Part shown: positions 1 to 10,600 of the stretch, in pieces
How positions within the stretch are numbered: the stretch's first letter is position 1
Layout: each line of letters opens with the position of its first letter
From: Climacium dendroides
Lineage: Eukaryota; Streptophyta; Bryopsida; Hypnales; Climaciaceae
NCBI GenBank assembly: GCA_950106755.1
Contig: OX467083.1
Coordinates: 16,921,029-16,985,028 of the forward strand
Direction: 5' to 3'
Length of the DNA: 64,000 nucleotides
The notes under the pieces: model-generated
Told to the model about the DNA's origin: nothing
What the model saw: only the letters and a program-made list of their open reading frames with translations
Database searches by the model: none
Program-made: the position numbers and the translations under genes

Positions 1-1346
1 TGTAAGATTGTGAGTTGGGTGATCATGCAGACATAATTGGATTTTTCTCAGGAAAAGGAAGAAAACAAAGTAGATTGAGCAAGTTGGATATTCTACTCTC
101 AACAAGCTTAATTCTTTCACACCACGCAATGATTTGGTATGCAAACTGGCATCACAAGAGACCGACTCTAGACCACTTCACAATAGTAATCTTCGTGTGC
201 CATTCAGATCTGTGAAGAACGACAGCAACCGGATAAGCTACTGCACTGCATCCAGCCATAGCGGCAGTGACATTGGCAAATTTTCGGTTACATCGATTCA
301 TCATTTTCTGTGTGAGCTGCCACATATTGTCTTTGATGGTAAAATTCTGAACTCTTGCAAAAAGAATTGAATCGCTCAGTAAACAAAAGTATCTGAAAGC
401 TGCAAGTGAACTTCGATTCAAATCTACTTGTCACGAAAGGAACCTGATTTAAACTGCAAATATACACGAAGAGATACCTGGTATAAACTCACTATTCACA
501 CGGGTTCGGATTGACTAAAAAACTAAGTCTGAACTTCGCAGCATGAGCTCCCCGTAAGCCACTCCTTCCGGCCAACCAGAAGTGAAGTGGTTCATGTGTT
601 GACGATACATGCACACGATCTTTGCGCCAGCTCAATATGAAATCTACAAAGGGAACACAGACAAATCCAACTCGCTTCATCAAACCATTCATATCGCGTG
701 CATCTCTGAAGAAAAGAACCAGGATTTGTTGCATAGAATCACAAAAAACACTGAAAAGATGACTACAAATACCTCGAACAAAACCTTCACACAACGATTC
801 CCTATTCATGCTACACGGGTGGAAAGAAAATGTTCCAGAGGGAAACAATTATTGCCTCTCCCATTGACAAACGAAATGCTGCAGGCATTCACACCATTCA
901 AGGACAATCCAAAAAGCTCCCCAAACTGGTGTCTATCGACGATGTGTTCCAAGTCATTATGTAAGCAAGTTCGATTGGCTGTAGGCACCCTTAAGTGCAT
1001 TTCAGATTTTACAACCTCTTCAGCCACCCGAATGATTGGAGTCAAAAATGACTGACTCAACCTCAGCATCTGGACAAACGCCCATGACAGTAACATTCTA
1101 AGAATGAACAGCAGAGTAGGATTAATATGTCTTCTAAAGTCCCAAAAACCTTGCTAAGATACACGCAGCCCCACAGCCGTACTACTTTTCGCATTTAAAA
1201 AGAACAATACCCACCACAACGAGAAAATTTCAAGCTGTGGTAGTTCCATGTAAAATAGAGCCGACAAGCATCATGACTCTTTCTGGTTGAAAACTCCGTA
1301 CAATAGGAGTACTAAAATCTACCGTAACCAGCAGAACTCCACGGTG
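1..1346. other. Stretch downstream of ABRAXAS gene, no gene recognised
   Basis: No protein family is recognisable on either strand. Open frames of 60 to 150 codons occur on both strands, but none has a domain signature, a splice context or low-complexity features that would support coding. The right part probably contains the 3' untranslated region of the ABRAXAS-like gene, whose stop codon is at 1347-1349. The left edge could hold part of a neighbouring gene that continues outside the window. Confidence 0.4.
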
Positions 1347-2631
1347 TCATCGCCTTTGAAGAGCCATTTTAAGCTTAGAATTTGCGAGTTCCTGTCAGAA
1401 AAAATGAGGGAAGTGGTAATCAGATGAATAAGTAATATCAAGAAAACCTGCGCAATGATAACAATATTAAAAGTTGCTCCTGTATCACTAAAAATCACAA
1501 TGGCACCATGAACATAGTCCTTAAAAATAGAAATAAGAAAAGAATTCAAACCTGCTCAAAAATGACTTCATTCCCATCACAAACTTGCTTTGCCAGCACG
1601 TCAAGTTTCATTAACATGGTCTTGTACAAAGTTTCGAGCTCCCTGACGCTGCCTCCCTCTCCCTCCGTTCTTATTAAACTGTGTAATCTATCTACTGAGA
1701 AATCTTGAGAGTACATATCCAGGAGAGCTTGGTCCGCCTCTTGAAGCCCTTCCATTTGTTCATCCGCATTGTGAGGAACCATACTCAGTCTTCTTAACCC
1801 CTCGTCGGAGCTTTCATCATCCAATGCTGAAGACTTCAGAAACCATGGAAATGGTGCTACAGGCGCAAATGAATCATACAACCCACGATTTACCACTGCA
1901 GGACCAATATTTACAATTCTGACAGAGCGGGATTCGAAGCACCCAGCTCCTGAAAGTTTCGTTCGGTACTGATAAGCACGGTACTCATGGGTCTGTATCG
2001 AACACGTGTCAGTCGACTCCGTGAAGAGGAAAAAAATACAAGGAGAAGAAGAGGGAATTCCAATCAACTTCGATACGGCACCCTCGTGAGAGGGTTTTCT
2101 GCTTCCCACACCAACTTCCTTACTAGCCAGGCCATTCCCCTCGCCATGAAGGGCACGAGAATCCTTTACTTTTCCATCCTCGGAGCTGACAGCAGTATCT
2201 TCAGGTACACGAAATTGTGTGCTTCGCAAGTTGGTTGTGACAGTAAATTCTCGCATAGAAGGTCTCATTGCTGATCCCCTTCGCCCAACAAACCAACCAA
2301 TGGGAGGATCTCCGCCCCTGGCTTCTCTCTCACCAATCATTTGAGCAAATTTCAATGCATCGATGTTTCCAGTCGCGTCATAAAAGCTAGTCACCCCACC
2401 AGAACAGAAATGGCCGGTCACGACAGCTGATATCTCGTGAGACGTCTGGGGACCTACGTCTTCGTCCACCATTGTTGAAGTTGTATTGCGTTCAGCATGA
2501 CCAAACAAAACACCATCACAATCCCCTGACGAGGAGTTTACTGCTTGCATCAAAGCTGCCAGAGCAGCACCCGAAACTGCAACTCGATCAACTGGTGCAT
2601 CTCCATCGGGTGTAAGCCTGCCATGCGCCAT
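1347..2631 (-). CDS. ABRAXAS: ABRAXAS/FAM175-like BRISC (BRCA1-A type) complex scaffold subunit
   Basis: Two coding exons: 2631-1552 and 1391-1347, giving 374 residues. The protein is a catalytically dead MPN-domain scaffold of the kind that pairs with the K63 deubiquitinase BRCC36 in DNA-damage and BRISC complexes. Residues about 9-120 resemble the Abraxas MPN domain: VSGAALAALMQAV, DGVLFGHAE, then TSFYDATGNIDA followed by IGWFVGRRGS, where an active JAMM enzyme would show the H-x-H pair. A later block, TESTDTCSIQTHEYRAYQYR, matches the family segment after the MPN core. The start at 2631 is chosen because its residues line up with the N-terminus of plant homologues; the frame stays open 41 codons further upstream, which is probably leader. 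The terminal exon adds only 14 residues (ELANSKLKMALQRR) and completes the coiled coil. Its acceptor follows a strong pyrimidine tract and the junction is in phase 0. The SPxF-type BRCA1-binding tail of animal Abraxas 1 is absent, so a BRISC-type role is more likely (inference). Confidence 0.82.
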
Positions 2632-3880
2632 GTCCCAGACGATCACTCCGTCTTGAGCTCTGAGTCCCGCACACTTACTTTTGTCCCTAACCTCAACCAC
2701 GACCGAGGCAGGACTGAAAGTTTTCTCCTCCTTAATCCTCCAGTACGAGTACAATTACAATACTTTACTAGTAATAACTCACAGGCTCCTGTACAAAATG
2801 GCATGCCCCTCCACATTCAATTCAGATAGTTACATTAACTATAAACCCTAGCGTTACGAAATGAATTATAGCAAATTGCCATTGATTTCAGAAGAGATCC
2901 GCAAACCTTACGATTCAAGAAAATTTACAACTCCCTAAATGTCAATCAGAAACGTGCAAGTGAGAACGAAACGAACTCATCAACCTCAACGGCACCAGCT
3001 AAATCACGTTAAATGCAGAATAACTACATTGAATACAAACCTTAGCATCACGACATGACATAGAACAAACTGTAATTGATTTCAGAAGAGAATTGTAAAG
3101 CATTGCCAAACCCTAGACACCAAGAAAATCGAAAACTCGATTGAAAACTCGTAAACGAGAAAGAAATGACCTAAATCATCCTCAATAGTAACAACGGAAT
3201 CACGAGTACCAACAACAGGGGATGCAGTACTGAAATGCGCGATACACTTGCACACAATTATATCAACCAGAATGAGAATTGCTAATGCACGAAGAGGTGA
3301 ATTATCCTCAAGGATCTAATTCTCAGCAGTTTATCCAAATCAACTAACAAAATCTGGCATCATCGACAAGGAAACTCCTCCAATGCTTAACTAAACCAGC
3401 AAATGTCATTACCGCAAACGAAAGGAAGAATCCATCCACCAATTTCAAACCACCGCACTCCCAGACAACATGACACTCAATCGGAATGAACACAAAGGAG
3501 TAAACCTCCCGACGCCGGAAAAAACGATGCAGAGCAGCTCGAGGAAGAATTGGAAATTGTGAAGAGCTAAAAATTTAGCACAAGCGACAGAAGAATGGAA
3601 TTACCGCAAGAGACGGAATCGCCGCAACTTCAAGTGAACGAATCGAACAAGAGACTGCGATGGTATCCCCAATTGAATATGAAAATGGGAGAGTAATTTA
3701 CGAGGGGGCCAGCACTCGCAATCAGAGAGCTGGGCAGTGGAAGAACTCGCTTCGTCGACCAGACGTGGTGCGCATTTGTAAACCCTAATTTCTCACGGTA
3801 CGAGAGTTCTTGCAGCACGGTCTTGGGTGGGACAGAACGAAACCACGGGTTCAGGTGCCTAATCTCGACTAAGTTCAATA
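2632..3880 (-). promoter_or_regulatory. 5' leader and leader intron of the ABRAXAS-like gene
   Basis: GC-richer sequence at about 3606-3880 ends, on the minus strand, in TTGCG followed by GTAATTCC at 3605/3604. This looks like the donor of a leader intron running to an acceptor at about 2713 or 2738. The intron contains two tandem copies of a unit of about 194 bp (about 2835-3020 and 3020-3205), both carrying GATTTCAGAAGAGA at 2884 and 3078. Transcription start and acceptor are inferred, not seen directly. Confidence 0.4.
2835..3205. repeat. Two diverged tandem copies of a ~194-bp unit in leader intron
   Basis: The segments starting near 2835 (ATAAACCCTAGCGTTACGA) and near 3020 (ATACAAACCTTAGCATCACG) align through GATTTCAGAAGAGA and the following AAAACTC-rich part. 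Copy spacing is 194 bp, measured at GATTTCAGAAGAGA. Confidence 0.6.
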
Positions 3881-3939
3881 TTTAAATCATGTGAAACCCA
3901 AGTGACCAAATTGACAAAACTAGACACTTCTATGGTAGA

Positions 3940-4056
3940 AAATACCATAAAACCATAAATGGTTTCGATGTACATGTTCTTGTCATTCCAAGGTGTAAAT
4001 GACAAGAATAGGTACATTGAAATTGTTTATGGTACTGGCACAATTTATGGTATTCC
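3940..4056. repeat. Foldback (MITE-like) element, ~117 bp
   Basis: Left arm from AATACCATAAAACCATAAAT at 3941 to TTCTTGTCATT at 3987 pairs with the right arm from AATGACAAGAATAGG at 3998 to TTTATGGTATT at 4056. The inner 35 bp pair almost completely, with a loop of about 10 bases. No target duplication could be assigned with confidence. Confidence 0.6.
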
Positions 4057-4104
4057 TGCCTTGAGTTTAGTTTGCAAATTGACAATCAGTCATACTTTAA
4101 GGTA

Positions 4105-4476
4105 GAAGTACCTATTTTTGATAACTTAAGCATTTCAGCCTTTAAGATATAGGAAATTCATCAAGAAACTGAGCTCGACATAAAAATGTGGAAGAATGTA
4201 AAAAAATAATAATAATAATCCTTTAAGAAGGAATATTTTATTCAATATCAATGTAGATTTTTCATTTGGACCCATTCCAATTTCATAGACTCACCTATTC
4301 CAATTAACTTTAACACTTCTCCCTATGCAAGGAAGGAAGAGAGATGAGTGGACGAAAAGATACCAAAAAAAAATCTTTCTTGACAAATAATGCATCCAAC
4401 TATTGTCCATAATAGGTACACCAAAAAAACCATGATACAGGATTGTCCAAAATAGGTACTTCTACCATAATTGAGG
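4105..4476. repeat. Element with ~25-bp terminal inverted repeats
   Basis: Left end TTTAAGGTAGAAGTACCTAT (from about 4105) is the inverse of right end AAATAGGTACTTCTACCATAA (to about 4476). The interior of about 320 bp is AT-rich and has no reading frame. Non-autonomous DNA transposon is the simplest reading. Confidence 0.5.
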
Positions 4477-5775
4477 GATTTTATGAACTACACCTTCATA
4501 CATTTCAATCTCTCTCTCAAAACTTACTGTGGACAAATTCCTTTAGGAAATTGAAATCTTAATAGTTAGAATTGGAATTGTTTTGCATGGCAAGAGTATT
4601 GACACGCATACCATCCTCACCCAATGTTTTTTTTTGACAATATGTCGCCAATTCTAACATAAAGAAACAAATATCCTCATGTCCCTCCAAATATAATGCA
4701 ATGGCATGCTGCTAGAAACACAAGTTCTACAGTTAAAAAAACAAGTCTTTCAAGGAATTGAACCTTGGGCACTAGCTTTCCACTTAACCAATGAAGAGGA
4801 TTAATATTACGACTTTTGAACTCTCCCATTTCATGTTAAAAATTAAGCAAGACTATAAAAATTAAAAAAAATAAAGGTAGGAGGTTCTAAAAGTGCACAG
4901 GCTTTAAAAAACCCCACCTCTTGAAATGTACACTATTTGTACATCTTGATTTTTCATAGCCTTCACTAATGTACATTTTAGGAGGTGGGCGATTTTGGAG
5001 CCTTATGCCATTTCAACTTCAAAATTTCATAACTAATTCCACAAAGCTCCAAAAAATATGAAACGACTTGGGTTAGATGCCAATTCTACCTGTCTTTCAA
5101 GAAAAATTTACTGAAAAATATTTCAAGAAGCTATACCTCCCCAAAATTCAATTCTAGATCTTGGGTGGTTGATTTATAGACCTACTACCTTAGCTGGTCC
5201 CCCTGAACAATTTATTCTGCCCATTAGCAATTGATGTGAGAATGATATGTCTCGAATTATTTGGCTATCAATGTTGATTGGATTTTAGAATTCAAGCACT
5301 GAATAATTTTAGTCTCTCAGGAGGAATTTATGATTATCATGTCAATCCATGAGTTATATACTTCACCAAATTGGTAACAATAGAGTTCAAATACTGATTA
5401 CAAACATTTTTTATTTCATAGAATTGAGTACGGGGTTTGGGGTGGGGTTATGTAACAAAAATACATTTTTTTTAAAATGCAATTAATTCCTTCGTTGTTT
5501 TGAGCTCATTGTGATAGTTTGTCACATTGACATTGAGCTCAAAAGAGGCAATAACCGCCTTTTCAATCTCCAACTAGTTTCCCATGCTTTGGCATGATTA
5601 AACAAACAAAGAATCGTATTTCTCAACAAAAAAGGTGTGTCAGTGTTTTACAACCACATTTTGCAAAAAGATAGAGAAAGTTTTATTAAAAGTAATTAGT
5701 AGTTAGCAAAGGTTGCTTAAGCACCTCTAAGACTTTGATTTGTTAGGAGTGTTGCGGGTAGGACAAGGAATTTCA

Positions 5776-6438
5776 TTAACCCCTAAATGCCCAAGGCCTT
5801 TTTTGAGCTTCTAAGAATTTGGTCTAAATTGAACAAAAAGTCAACATTTTGATAAGTTGTATCAATTTTTTTTAAACTATAACTGTTCGAATTCAAACTA
5901 GACATGTTAGAGATCCTATAGGAAAAGAAAACACAACAATATCACTTATAGATTGAAAGATTATAATGATGTTTGATCATGAGGGTGTTAAAACTGCAAA
6001 AGTGATTTGAAGGTCTTTCAATCCTCTTTTCACATGTCAAATCTAAAAAGGTGGTCATCCAAAAAATATAAGGATAAAGGGCCTAACATGTATAATCCCA
6101 ATCAATTTATAGCTTCTCAAAATCTATTCTACAATTTCTTTTTAAATAATTTTCTAATGTGATTTTTTCTCCATGATTTAGTTAGTGTATTTGAGGCTCA
6201 TTTCTAAGAACCCTCAACACTACGGAAAGTCAAGATTGCAATGGACACCCTTATACAAAATCTTGAACAAAATAATCTCCATCAATCATTTTCAAAATCA
6301 GATTTTTGATGCTAAAACTAGACTTCAAAAAGATTTAAAAAAAATTAAAACTACTAAAAACAGGAACTTGGTTAGATTTTATTTAACTTCAAAATATTGT
6401 CAACACCAAAAATTGGTGCCTTAACATGTAGGGGTTAA
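5776..6438. mobile_element. TTAA-ended inverted-repeat element, 663 bp
   Basis: Begins TTAACCCCTAAATG at 5776 and ends CATGTAGGGGTTAA at 6438; the ends are inverted copies of each other (12 of 14 bases pair). It contains an open frame of 79 codons (6185-6424) with no recognised domain. The ends resemble those of three shorter elements at 12838, 16171 and 31541. A matching solitary right end (GGCCTTGGG...GGGTTAA) lies at 14559-14582. TTAA termini recall piggyBac-type transposons, but no transposase is present. Confidence 0.55.
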
Positions 6439-7606
6439 AATGGCATGTCCCATGCACCATTTTCAGTCCACCTGATCTGAACTATAAAAGTGCCATATAG
6501 GACTAGTATAGATTTCAATCATCTACAAAAAAATATAGATTTCATACATCTAATACAGATGAACATTTCAATCCACCAAATCTAAGGCCAAAGTTGCAGA
6601 CTAGTGCCATTTTAATGAAATTCTCCATCCATGACTTTTCAGAGAAGTCAATCTACAACTTTGAAGATCAAGCATGTTTCCGCCATATGCTCACATACTA
6701 GACGATAGAACCTTCTCCACTTGTTTTGTTACTCTTTGATGGAAAATTTCATTAAAATGGCGATTATTCCATGAAAATGGCACAAAGCGGGACTGCAAAA
6801 TGGAAGAAATTCATAGAAAGATGGCACGGGGTGAAAAAACATGCTTGGGAGTTGTGTTGCAATTTGGATTTGTTGGGGACAGAATTGACAAATCTATGAG
6901 GTTAACATGCCAAGAAGCGATGTCATATGTGCTCTTGACTCGCGTGAATGGCATGCGGAACATCGCCATTTTAATGAAATTCCCCATTTTGGTTAGTACA
7001 AGCTTCTCTCTCTCATTGTCCAAATGAAAGTGAAGAAGCCTCGGCTCAATGCACCAGCCATGGAAGTAGGACAATCCAGTGAAAGCTCTCGCCTAGCCGA
7101 TCGACACGCCCTTGCATCATATTTTCAATGCAACACCAAGCCTTCAATGAATGTGAGATGTACGCGTAGTCACACTCTTTGAGCTCAAAAGCACAAGCAG
7201 ATTTTCAAGCGATTAACTTGTACGTGCATCACAATATTCAACAGCAGCAGCAAGTTGGATATTTAGTGGAAGCTTCTAATGAAAATCTTGCGCGAGATTT
7301 TGATCCATTTCGAGTACTTCATGGAGAACATCCATCAAATGATCTTCATGTGTTTGAATGATTCTGTCAGTATAATGAGATCAAGAAATCACGGTTCCAA
7401 CGGTTCCAACACTCTGATCACCACACATACATACTCAACGAGTTGATCATATTAAGATGATTGTAACCAGGAAGCCCAACAGCTTAAGTACAAGAATGAG
7501 ACTACCTACCAATGAATGAGAATATTGTACAACATAACTATCATTGAGGCAACATCTACATCGGGGAAAAAACAACCATTGCAACAGTATTGTTGCAGTA
7601 CTGTTT

Positions 7607-7753
7607 CAATGCTTGAACAGTAGAGTACTAAAAACATACTGTTTTCAGTACTGCGACAATACAATTTCAATGGAGGGTGTATTCTATCCATTGAAAATAT
7701 ACTATTGCAGTATTGCAACAATATGTTTTTAGTACTCTACTATTCAAGCATTG
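7607..7753. repeat. Long imperfect hairpin, arms ~66 bp
   Basis: Left arm 7607-7673 (starts CAATGCTTGAACAGTAGAGT) and right arm 7688-7753 (ends TACTATTCAAGCATTG) are inverted copies with few mismatches, separated by 14 bases. It could be a MITE or a young hairpin-RNA locus; sequence alone does not decide. Confidence 0.7.
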
Positions 7754-7915
7754 TGCAATCGGGGACACTTTTCTGATGACAGATTCCGTGTCTTGGTTTC
7801 TCGAGGGGAAGTATTTCCAAAAATTCATGACTTTCGGAGCTTGTACGTGGTTGCTGTAGCGCAGAATCCTGAACTAGACACTTGTGAACATTACAATGAT
7901 TTTCTAGAGGCCTGA
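7745..7915 (+). pseudogene. Unidentified protein-like remnant beside the hairpin
   Basis: An open frame without a start runs into the right arm of the hairpin and ends at TGA 7913-7915. It reads, in part, DDRFRVLVSRGEVFPKIHD and AQNPELDTCEHYNDFLEA, with a composition like a globular protein and unlike the AT-rich surroundings. I do not recognise the family. A further frame upstream (7179-7361), Q-rich in the middle, may belong to the same broken gene. The frame cannot be followed through the hairpin, so a truncated gene or transposon-derived fragment is likely. Confidence 0.25.
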
Positions 7916-8568
7916 GCTAAACATTTTCACCAAGCTTGGAATCGAGCAGGTCAGTCAGGTTGTTTAGGTGTTTGCTAAATCAGAGAATAATACCCTTGTC
8001 CAGTAGGTACTCTCTAATATGAATAAAAAAAATAATAATTCATTTTCAGAGATGGAATTGAAAGAGTTGAAAGAATTCAATTTTTTTGGAAAATTTGGAA
8101 TTTTTGTGAATTTTTGAAAAAAAAAGCTCATATCAAATAATTATCAAGTATGTTTAGTAATCTGAAAACTTCTCTGTAGGTGTATATCATAGTATAGAAT
8201 ATGACAATGAAAACATTTATTGTATCATTCTATATTTAGAAACCAACACAGCATTGTAATAGGCCTAAAATTTAAGTTGCGTTTAAACTTTTGAAGTATG
8301 GGAATTTTTCAAAATTTCAAATTTAAGTTGAAACTAGACTTATTCAGTGTCATTTCATCAGATGGTCTTAAATTCAGAAAGGTCCTTTTTATGGCTAAAA
8401 CTCAAATAAAGAAAAAAAGGAGCAAAAGTTGTGACAATACACTGCAATGTCAACCATGGATATGCCATTTTCTTATGTTGGAAAGGACAAGAAAATCACT
8501 AGAAGGAAATATTTAATACTATTCATTGAAAACGAGTTTAAGCAAAACTGATATTTTATAAAACTGAT

Positions 8569-8880
8569 ATGCTAAACTTCTATCAACAAGTGAACGAAGC
8601 TGACAAGCCCGTGACTCTGGTGCGAGTGTTCGTGGGCGATAAGGCGACATGGCGAACACCAGAGCATCAGCTGCGGAGGGACAAACGGTTGAAGCTGAAA
8701 GGGGTGCCAACCCTAATTCGGTGGGAGAACGGATCCATCGCAGGCCGTCTGGAAGACTACGAAGCTGATGATGATAAGAAAATCAAACGCCTCATGAAGA
8801 TGGGAACGAGGTCCAGCATGTCCAGCAGCACCTCTCAATCGGTGAGCAGCAGCCCCAGATCAAACAGTTACGCAGGCTGA
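8569..8880 (+). pseudogene. Clot (TXNDC17-like) thioredoxin-fold protein, C-terminal part only
   Basis: Cytosolic Clot/TXNDC17 proteins reduce small disulphides through a WCPDC active site near residue 45. Here 103 codons match the second half of the family: VTLVRVFVGDKATWRTPEH, then the conserved GVPTLIRW and AGRLEDYEA. The first half with the CPDC motif is missing. I searched the 1.5 kb upstream by eye for a WCPDC-coding exon and found none; the frame closes at a TAA about ten codons before the ATG. The tail after residue 75 is Ser-rich (SSMSSSTSQSVSSSPRSNSY), which the family normally lacks. A 5'-truncated duplicate is the best explanation. A distant upstream exon cannot be excluded. It ends 50 bp before the convergent methyltransferase gene. 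Confidence 0.65.
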
Positions 8881-8929
8881 CGAACTGGACACATTTTCTT
8901 TATTTAATTCAATCCAACCTAATCAAAAT

Positions 8930-10600
8930 CTATGCACTACCGGTAGCCTCAGAATTCAATTTCCTAGAATAAACAATGTACAGAGGATCACTCCTGCCAG
9001 GATTGGGTGAGATATCCAATGCCCGTGGAGGCTCAAAGCCACCAGTGTAGTGAAAGTATGACCCCACGATCATAACATGATCAATATCACCAGTCGAGGT
9101 CCATATGGAGATGGCTTTCGTGAAGAAGCATCTGTTGGAGAAGCTCATTGTCGCCAACCCTCCAGGTTTGAGAACTCGGTGCATTTCCTTAAAAACCTCT
9201 AAGGGCTTGTTCAAGTAGTCGACACTGACGACATTGGTGATCACGTCAAACGAGTTGTCTGCAAAGGGAAGGGTCGGATTCACGTTTAAATCTTGCACGA
9301 CGTACTCTGTCAACACATCGTTCTTTTTCAACTCTGCTTCGTTGAGACCTAACCCTACAATCCTCTCTTGCTTGTAGCCCTTGGGGTAATGGCTAATCCA
9401 GCTGCTGCACATGTCTAGCACCGCCACCCCAGGTGTGTTGCTCGGCGGGAGGGTTGTGGAATAGTATTTAGTGAGTGCGCGGATTGCAGGGTCATCAATG
9501 TGGGTGACGAATCGTGGCGCATCGTAGAAAACAGTATCTGGAGACCTGCCAAAACCAGCACTCAAAATCAACACCCAGACCCAGCAGGACAATTACCCGG
9601 CATTTGGAATCAACTTCCGGTACTCCTTTCTCTCTTAAAATTTAGGCTTCTCTCCTGTCAGAGTTCTCTCCTGTCAATCCGAAGGCTAGCAATTTCATAC
9701 CAGTCAATCCGAAATACAGCAGAAAGGAGGTTTCAATATCAAGAGGTATGAGCACCACAACCATGGATATAATTAGAGAAACGACAGGAATACTGGGATA
9801 CCACAATACTCAGCATCCATTATCAGGTTCCAACCAGTATCGTCCATGGTACAGCAACAGTCGACATGACGCTTTCCTACCTATGACTTGAAGTCCACAT
9901 CGCTGACACAGTCGACATTGTCATGTCTCCATTGAAACTCAAAATCTTGACGCAATAGAAAGCTTACTCAAATTGCAGTTGCGGACTACGAAGAAATCAT
10001 TGACTCGTAGATTAAATTCATTCCAGCAGAGGCTCTACGCGAAGTCTCTGCATTTGACACTACAACATGTCAAAAGTTCGAAACAAATTGGAGGCTAGCC
10101 TTGCGGATTATGATCGTTGGCAAATTAGCCCGAGAATCAAATGAGGCACCTGAATCTAACATGACAAGACAAGGCTCAAGGGAGTTTAGAGTGAAGCAAG
10201 GGGCAGCCCTCAGAAATGGACGTAAGCAATGCACACGAGAGCGAGAAGTCACTTACTCGTCATAGCGTGCGAAGTCCTGTTTCGAGAACGGAAACTGCTC
10301 CGGCCATTGCACATTCAGCAAAACCTCCTCCGCCTCAGACACTCCTGCGGCTCGCGCTTGAGGCGGAGCAGACGACATCATGCCCAGCATTCCCCCCGTC
10401 CCCTGCAACGCAAGAAGAAACCGCCGCCTCGAAATCCGAGACACAAAGCCGCCTCCACAAAGGTGAGAGAACTGCGACGTTCTGCTCCGTGCAATTGTGC
10501 AACTACTGCGATTCCTGCTGCGTAAAGCTCCCACCTCCACCACAGATCTCAATGCAGGTCCCACCGAGGCTGCCATCCCCAAGGCTCTTGTCATAGGCAT
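8930..10600 (-). CDS. SAM-dependent methyltransferase family protein, predicted thylakoid lumen
   Basis: Two exons: 10600-10257 and 9545-8930, phase 2 junction, 319 residues. It is a close relative of the plant plastid methyltransferase-like family represented by Arabidopsis At4g29590 (identified from memory). Residues 1-60 look like a transit peptide rich in R, S and A, followed by SRRRFLLALQGTGG and a PPQARAA end: a bipartite signal with a twin arginine and an A-x-A cleavage site, as for Tat import into the lumen. The core begins YDAPRFVTHIDDPAIRAL. The usual glycine-rich SAM motif I is replaced by VAVLDMCSSWISHYP; the acidic motif lies in DNSFDVITNVVSVDYL, and EMHRVLKPGGLATMSFSN is the post-motif III block. 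Substrate unknown. The donor (GA/GTAAGT) and acceptor (GGCAG/GTCTCC) are strong. A second Met at residue 3 or 9 could also start translation. Confidence 0.88.

Larger units (their letters stand above)
3881..8560. other. AT-rich intergenic region with small repeats and one protein-like remnant
   Basis: No intact gene is seen in these 4.7 kb. The region holds a foldback (3940-4056), an inverted-repeat element (4105-4476), a tRNA-promoter-like stretch (4754-4790, minus), a TTAA-ended element (5776-6438), a strong hairpin (7607-7753) and a short protein-like remnant (7745-7915). A 25-bp string based on CATTTTAATGAAATT occurs at about 6609 and 6963 and inverted at about 6745. Confidence 0.6.
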
